Below, one piece after another: positions 58,887 through 64,000 of a stretch of 64,000 nt of DNA (its first letter is position 1; each line of letters starts with the position of its first letter). The translations under genes and the position numbers were made by a program. A model generated the notes under the pieces. The model had not been told where the DNA came from, ran no database searches, and saw nothing but the letters and a program-made list of their open reading frames with translations. Origin of the DNA: Dromaius novaehollandiae. Its lineage: Eukaryota; Chordata; Aves; Casuariiformes; Dromaiidae. The stretch spans positions 7,983,154 to 8,047,153 of the forward strand of contig NC_088101.1 in assembly GCF_036370855.1 (NCBI RefSeq), written 5' to 3'.

Positions 58887-61236
58887 AAAGCATCTCTCCT
58901 TCGCAGGTATCCATTAGACACCTGAATATGCTAAGGAAAAGGGACAAAGGACACAACCTTTTCTCAAAACCGTGGGCTAAAGCCTTCCCTTCCAGCCTTA
59001 AGAACATATAGTGCACATACAGCTTCACAATGGGAGCTTGTATTTTGCTTCTCCACCCCTCTCCCACGCCAGCAGTTCAAAGGTAACTGATGAAGCAGCA
59101 GCTATTAGGAAAACACTTGCTCTCTTCTCCTGTGCAGATGAGTACAAGGAGCCAAGTGATTCTACAGTTGCTACCCCGTAAACTCTGACTGAGGGGATTA
59201 AGTTTTACCACCCACATAAATGACAGTTTGGAAAGAGGAGAACCCCAATGAGCTGCTTGATGGCCTGGATAACCTGCAAACTGTGGTACTGATGCTCTCT
59301 CTCAGCCCATGGGGGTTTTTTGGTCTGTTCTCTATTACACTGTGTATTCATATAGCTTTTTGCCAAACCGCCCACGTGACTCAGCTACTCGTCTAAATTC
59401 CAGTTGCCTTTCTAGTTCCAAATGGAGACCAGTCCATCCTTTGTCCAGACTCAGCTGTCCAGTGAGACTACTTTGAGACATGTCCGTACTTGTGGTTATG
59501 CTTAAACAACAGCATAGTCCTGGTGTGAGAGGTAAGAGTAGATCTTTTCAGGTTGGTTGCAATCATGTAACGATTGTTTCAAAACATCTAGGCAGGTGGT
59601 ATCAACACAGGGAAGGAGGTTGATGAAAATTAAGAATTTAACTTGACTGCCTGCAGTGAAATCTTGGACACACTTTGTACTCCTGGGGCCTTACAGATTA
59701 TCGGGCATCCACTGTGGGCTGACAGCCAATAAGTATTGCATCAAGATGGTCTCTCACTAGTTACTGCTCAGACCCTGAAGACAGGACCTTATTTGCCCAA
59801 CTATAAAATAAGCTTGTTTGGGGAGGGCACATTATGGAGGTTGGTCATACGGACATTTTTGACGGAAGAAATGAGATGCATTAGGAGGCCTTTTGTGCCT
59901 TCGCTTTTACAGGGTACATTTAAAAGGTTAAAATGCCATCCTGAGACCACTGCAAAATGTAGATGAGATTTCATCCTGAAAAACTAAAACCCCAAATCAT
60001 TTCAGTTTATCACTTGCTCCAGTTACACTGTGAAGGGAAAAAAAAAAGCCATTAGGGTTACTGTTTTGCACAGTTACCTTTGGAGTATGTCTCTGAAAAA
60101 GTCACAGCTAACTCTGTCAGCAGATTTGGCTTAAGTATTTCTTATGAAGCAGTTTAGAACATGGATTTAGGTGCAAAAATGCTTCATAGGCTGGTCCCTG
60201 AAAAAGTAATGCCATATTTTCAGCATCTATTTTCTGGCTAAGACTTTCTTAAAACCACAAGGATTTCCAGGAAGATGTGGAGGTGATAATCCAGAATTAT
60301 GATTATTCTGTTCATTCTCCTACTTGTTTAAATATTCATTATTCTCCTCATTACAGTTTTAATCCCAATATTCTTCATCGGCTTCCCTTCCTAAGGAAGA
60401 ATATCCCCAAAACTCCTGGAAAGCCTGGTATTATTTTTCCCTGTGAGAAGAATAGTGACATTTGCGCAGAGATTAATGTATTGCATTTCACACATCTTGA
60501 CTCTGGATCTGTTTAACGTGTATGGACAACTAGTTATTTTAGCCAGATGACAGCAAAGTTTGTAGTCTTGCCATTGCTATATTTCTCAGTGAAAGGAACA
60601 GACTCAAAGAAAAAAAAAGAAAACTAAGTGTAATTTTTTTTCTTTCCATTCTGCCAGAGTCAAGCATCTAAAATATTTACGGAATGAACATAAAAAGCTA
60701 AGGTGTAGTGTTTTTACCTCCATAAATCTGATTACCTCTCATGACTTGCACATATGTAGGATTTCAGAGCAATGGTCAAGAAGCATCCACTGTATAAACC
60801 TGGACACAACTCCATCAAGTATTAGAAGCAAAAATGAAGCAACTCCTTCATCTCCACCCATTCCTTCATCTTCTGCACAAACAGCCTGGTCTCTCCAGGG
60901 ACAGTTTTCTGCCCACTAACACAAGCCTTGGGAGAGAAGGAAGACAGTCGAGGCCTCATTCAAAGAGGAAAACATAGGTCATAGAGGAACTGAATAATCA
61001 TAAATTTGTCCCCAGATGTCCTTACAGAAGTCCTCCTTATTTAACGTTTTCCTACAGCTTCATTTTCAGTTTTGGTGTCATGCTATTGGAGTGAACACTG
61101 GAAGAGAATTACGGTTTCTTAGAATACAATCCAAAAGAAAACTAATGACTTTTGGGAGAGACCTTCCGATTCCCCCACTGGTACCATCCAGCCATTTTAG
61201 AACTGTAAGTATTTGAGCTGCCAGTTTATTCCCTGT

Positions 61237-61259
61237 CCCCCCCCCCCCTTTTTTTTTTT
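61237..61259 (+). repeat. C12-T11 homopolymer pair
   Basis: Twelve C directly followed by eleven T. Confidence 0.9.
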
Positions 61260-64000
61260 GTGGATTTGCAGCCATCAATTAATTGGACTCTTTTCCAGGG
61301 CAGAATTTTGCTGTAGCTACAAGATAGTCATCTCCAGCACTTAACGACAGCCACATTTTTGCAAGTTAAGAAGTGAGCAGTATTTTCCGAGGTTGGCTGT
61401 ACTGAACAGACATGCGCACGCGGTGCTATTTTGTAATTATATCACTGTTGTGGAACACTTGACAGAAGATCTCAGCAACCAGACAGTAACACCCAACGCA
61501 GCCTCCTTTATGTCAGTTCTCATGCCATTACTTCACATCAACTCTAAGCATTTGCAGCAAGAGGACAACCACGTGCTTCATTCAATAACGAATGTTAAGA
61601 CTAGCTCCATCAGATATTTCTTGCTGGTGAAACATCATTATGTTCATTCCAAGCTCAGCATTCAGTTTGGCCTGCCAGCAAAGCTTAGGGAACACAAACC
61701 CTCTACCTCCAAAAGTTGCATCTTGACCTTGTATTTCCTCTAAGAGCACAGCCCTACCTATTAAAAGCTGTAGAACAGAAAAACAGATCCAAGACTCAGG
61801 CCCCTCAGTAATTCAAGAAATCCTCTGCCATTCGCAGATAAAGCTTGTTTTAAAAAAGCAGCTACCAGTTTCTGAGCAACGAATTAGCTGGGCCTGTCTA
61901 TGCAAAAGCATTCTACTAGCTTGTTTTATGTCTTGCAAAGGGAAAACGTCAGGCTGTCCAGCAGATACAGCCTGTACTTGCACACCTCGAGTGAAAAAAG
62001 ACAGATTCAAGATTTGCCTCTAACTGCAAAGTACTGGTGGGGAACCCTTTTTGAACAACTATCTTCACAACATTATCTTATAAAAGTACGCAAGGAAAAA
62101 TCATCACCTGTAACTTGGAGCATGAAGTCTAACAGGATTTAACGATTAGACATTGAAAGACAAGGCTAACCTTGTGTTTTCCAGAAGTGTATCATTTAAC
62201 AGCAACTAATCAAACTCACTGTTTTCAGCTATTACTAACCAAGATAACATGACACTAGCATTAATTGCCAAGGTAACCCCTGGCTGAGAAAATGCTAATT
62301 CCAATCTGTAAGACGGAGACTGTGAGGTTACTAGAAAACATCCCTCCTTACCGCTCTCTAGTGAGCCGAAGCAGAGAACAGTTTGGGCTTGACTTTTTGT
62401 ACACCTAAAACACAAATAGTTCAGCCAATAGAACAATTTATAGCTTACCAAGAAAGGACAGCAGTGCATAAATAACGCCAGTGGACAGACAGAAAGCTGA
62501 CAGATCTTCCCCCTATATCGTGTTCATCAATCAAGTATTCAGATGTGCATTTTGGGGAGACTCCAACACTAAGCTTCATTCTTCTAGCAAGAGAAGCTAT
62601 GAAATTCAATATTGACATGTGATTCTCTTTCCTTACTTTTTCAGTTAGGAATAGTGTTACAGAACCAACAGGCTGCACCGCGATTCTTGCACTCGGTCTT
62701 CTTTCTATGAGGATATTCTTCACAGCACAACATGGGACACAATACGGAGTCTATGCTAGCTTTTTGTCTGCTTCAGGAGATGAACTCTACACAGTCTTAA
62801 GGTTAAGGCTAACAGCTAGATTACATCCAACACAGAAGGAAGCCTGCCAAGACAAAGCTGACCCCTCAGATATTTAAGAGGTTTTACCTGTTAACCTGGG
62901 CTCACACTGCATCAATACCTGGTGGTGTACAGCCTCCCCTCCTGCCCCCAAATAAAAAAGCCCAACACAGCATTTACTGAGTTATCTAACTGCAGCAGGA
63001 GAACAAAAAGGTTATGCAAGGAAGTTTCTTCAGTAAGTCATTTTATGCCTACGTAGAACTGTTGAGCCTCCTTCCATAATGAATTTACTCCATTAATACT
63101 GCACAGGCCCGGGCTCCTCAGGGAAGCATTAGTAACACAGAGCACCAGTACGCTTTCGCTGACCCACTGGTATACAAAGCTACCATTAGCAAGTTGTCAA
63201 CGGGTCTGTGAGATGCTGAGCGTGGAAGGGAAGCTGGACAAAGTATCGGCTCCACAAACTTCATGGGTGGAAGAATGGAGACCAGGGACAAAAATTACAT
63301 TCCTGAACTCCAGTGTGTTTGAGAACTACACAGAGACTGAAAAATAGAAGGACTTAATACAGTATATACCAGCAGTTACTAATAAATGTAGGATATGCTA
63401 CAGGTTTTCCAGATACACATGGAAATTACTGGCCAAGCATCACAAAGCACAGCCCAATGTTAGAGTTTAAATGGAAGGAAGTTGAAGGAGCAGGCATGCT
63501 GCCTCTCCATGCTTTTCCACTGTTCTGAGCACATAAACCCACCTCATGCTTATCAAGTAAGGACTACAGATGGGTTGATCTAAGTGTTGCAAGGACCAAG
63601 CTTAATGATTTCGGAAAGGTCTCGAGATTGGCAGCTGTTTTCCAGTTGGAGGAGGCAACTGCAAACACAATTCCCTCCCTGCTCAGGACTTAATTCCACT
63701 CAATTACAAATAACATCCACAATCAAAGAAATCCACTTATCATCCAGTGTAGCTAAGGTAAAGGCAGACATATGCACAAACCTAACTTCTGTCTCCCTTT
63801 TCTCTGAAGGGGCCAGACAGAGAAACAAACAAAAAAAATCTAACACAGCTCATCTGAGATGAACACAAATGGCAGCACCCCGTGTGCTTAAACTTACTCA
63901 CAGAAGCACTGTGCTAATGACCAAATACCAGTTCACCTAAAAAAAACCCCAAAACACCTAGCCAGTAACCTCCCCCTCCAGCTTTAGCTTATATTACAGC

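Larger units (their letters stand above)
57270..64000. other. No recognised gene
   Basis: AT-rich sequence with scattered short open frames on both strands, none resembling a known family. Contains homopolymer tracts listed separately. It may be intron of a gene to the right. Confidence 0.4.

Noticed and set aside
61393-61743. 116-codon plus-strand frame
   Set aside because: No recognisable motif, AT-rich context, no splice or promoter support.

Overview
The window looks like a bird genome. Three things point that way: CR1 retrotransposon 3' ends with the typical degenerate octamer tail, compact GC-rich genes with introns of 100-700 bases, and gammaretrovirus-like ERV/LTR remnants. No bacterial operons, rRNA, tRNA or CRISPR arrays are visible.

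The main gene is a minus-strand maestro heat-like repeat gene (MROH family, most like MROH2B). Its CDS runs from an ATG at 52074 to a TGA at 34952. I could chain 41 coding exons. Every junction is GT-AG, and phases agree everywhere except inside two exons. The exons sum to 4835 bases, which is 4833 (1610 residues plus stop) once two single extra bases are discounted. Three lesions lie in this otherwise complete gene: an in-frame TGA at codon 578 (exon 16), a +1 shift in a G8 run (exon 32), and a +1 shift in exon 35. It is either a very young pseudogene or a locus with sequence errors. A poly(A) signal sits 3' of the stop at 34713-34718.

The left edge (about 1-2950) is a near-identical copy of 50245-53045. 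It contains the promoter, exon 1, CR1-laden intron 1 and exon 2 of a second MROH gene running off the left edge. So this is a tandem MROH array with about 50.2 kb between corresponding start codons. Each promoter has four CCAAT boxes in a tandem repeat of about 53 bases.

Between the two MROH 5' ends lies accessory sequence. A decayed gammaretrovirus-like provirus (pol pieces, possible env piece, 3' LTR) is at 3.4-7.1 kb. A five-unit heat-shock element sits beside CCAAT and GC boxes near 8.8 kb. Further LTR copies lie at 10.5 and 17.5 kb, a 780-base tandem duplication at 11.1-12.7 kb, and an inverted pair of promoter/LTR-like blocks at 12.7-13.8 kb. Two plus-strand exons of G3BP2 follow at 25.8 and 30.5 kb; the first has two one-base deletions and the second is intact. 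From 31 to 34.7 kb there are tandem and minisatellite repeats and a CpG island. The island carries a minus-strand 5' exon donor, so another leftward transcript probably starts just past the MROH 3' end.

The right end (53-64 kb) is AT-richer and mostly featureless. It holds one minus-strand CR1, simple repeats and one small exon-like open frame.
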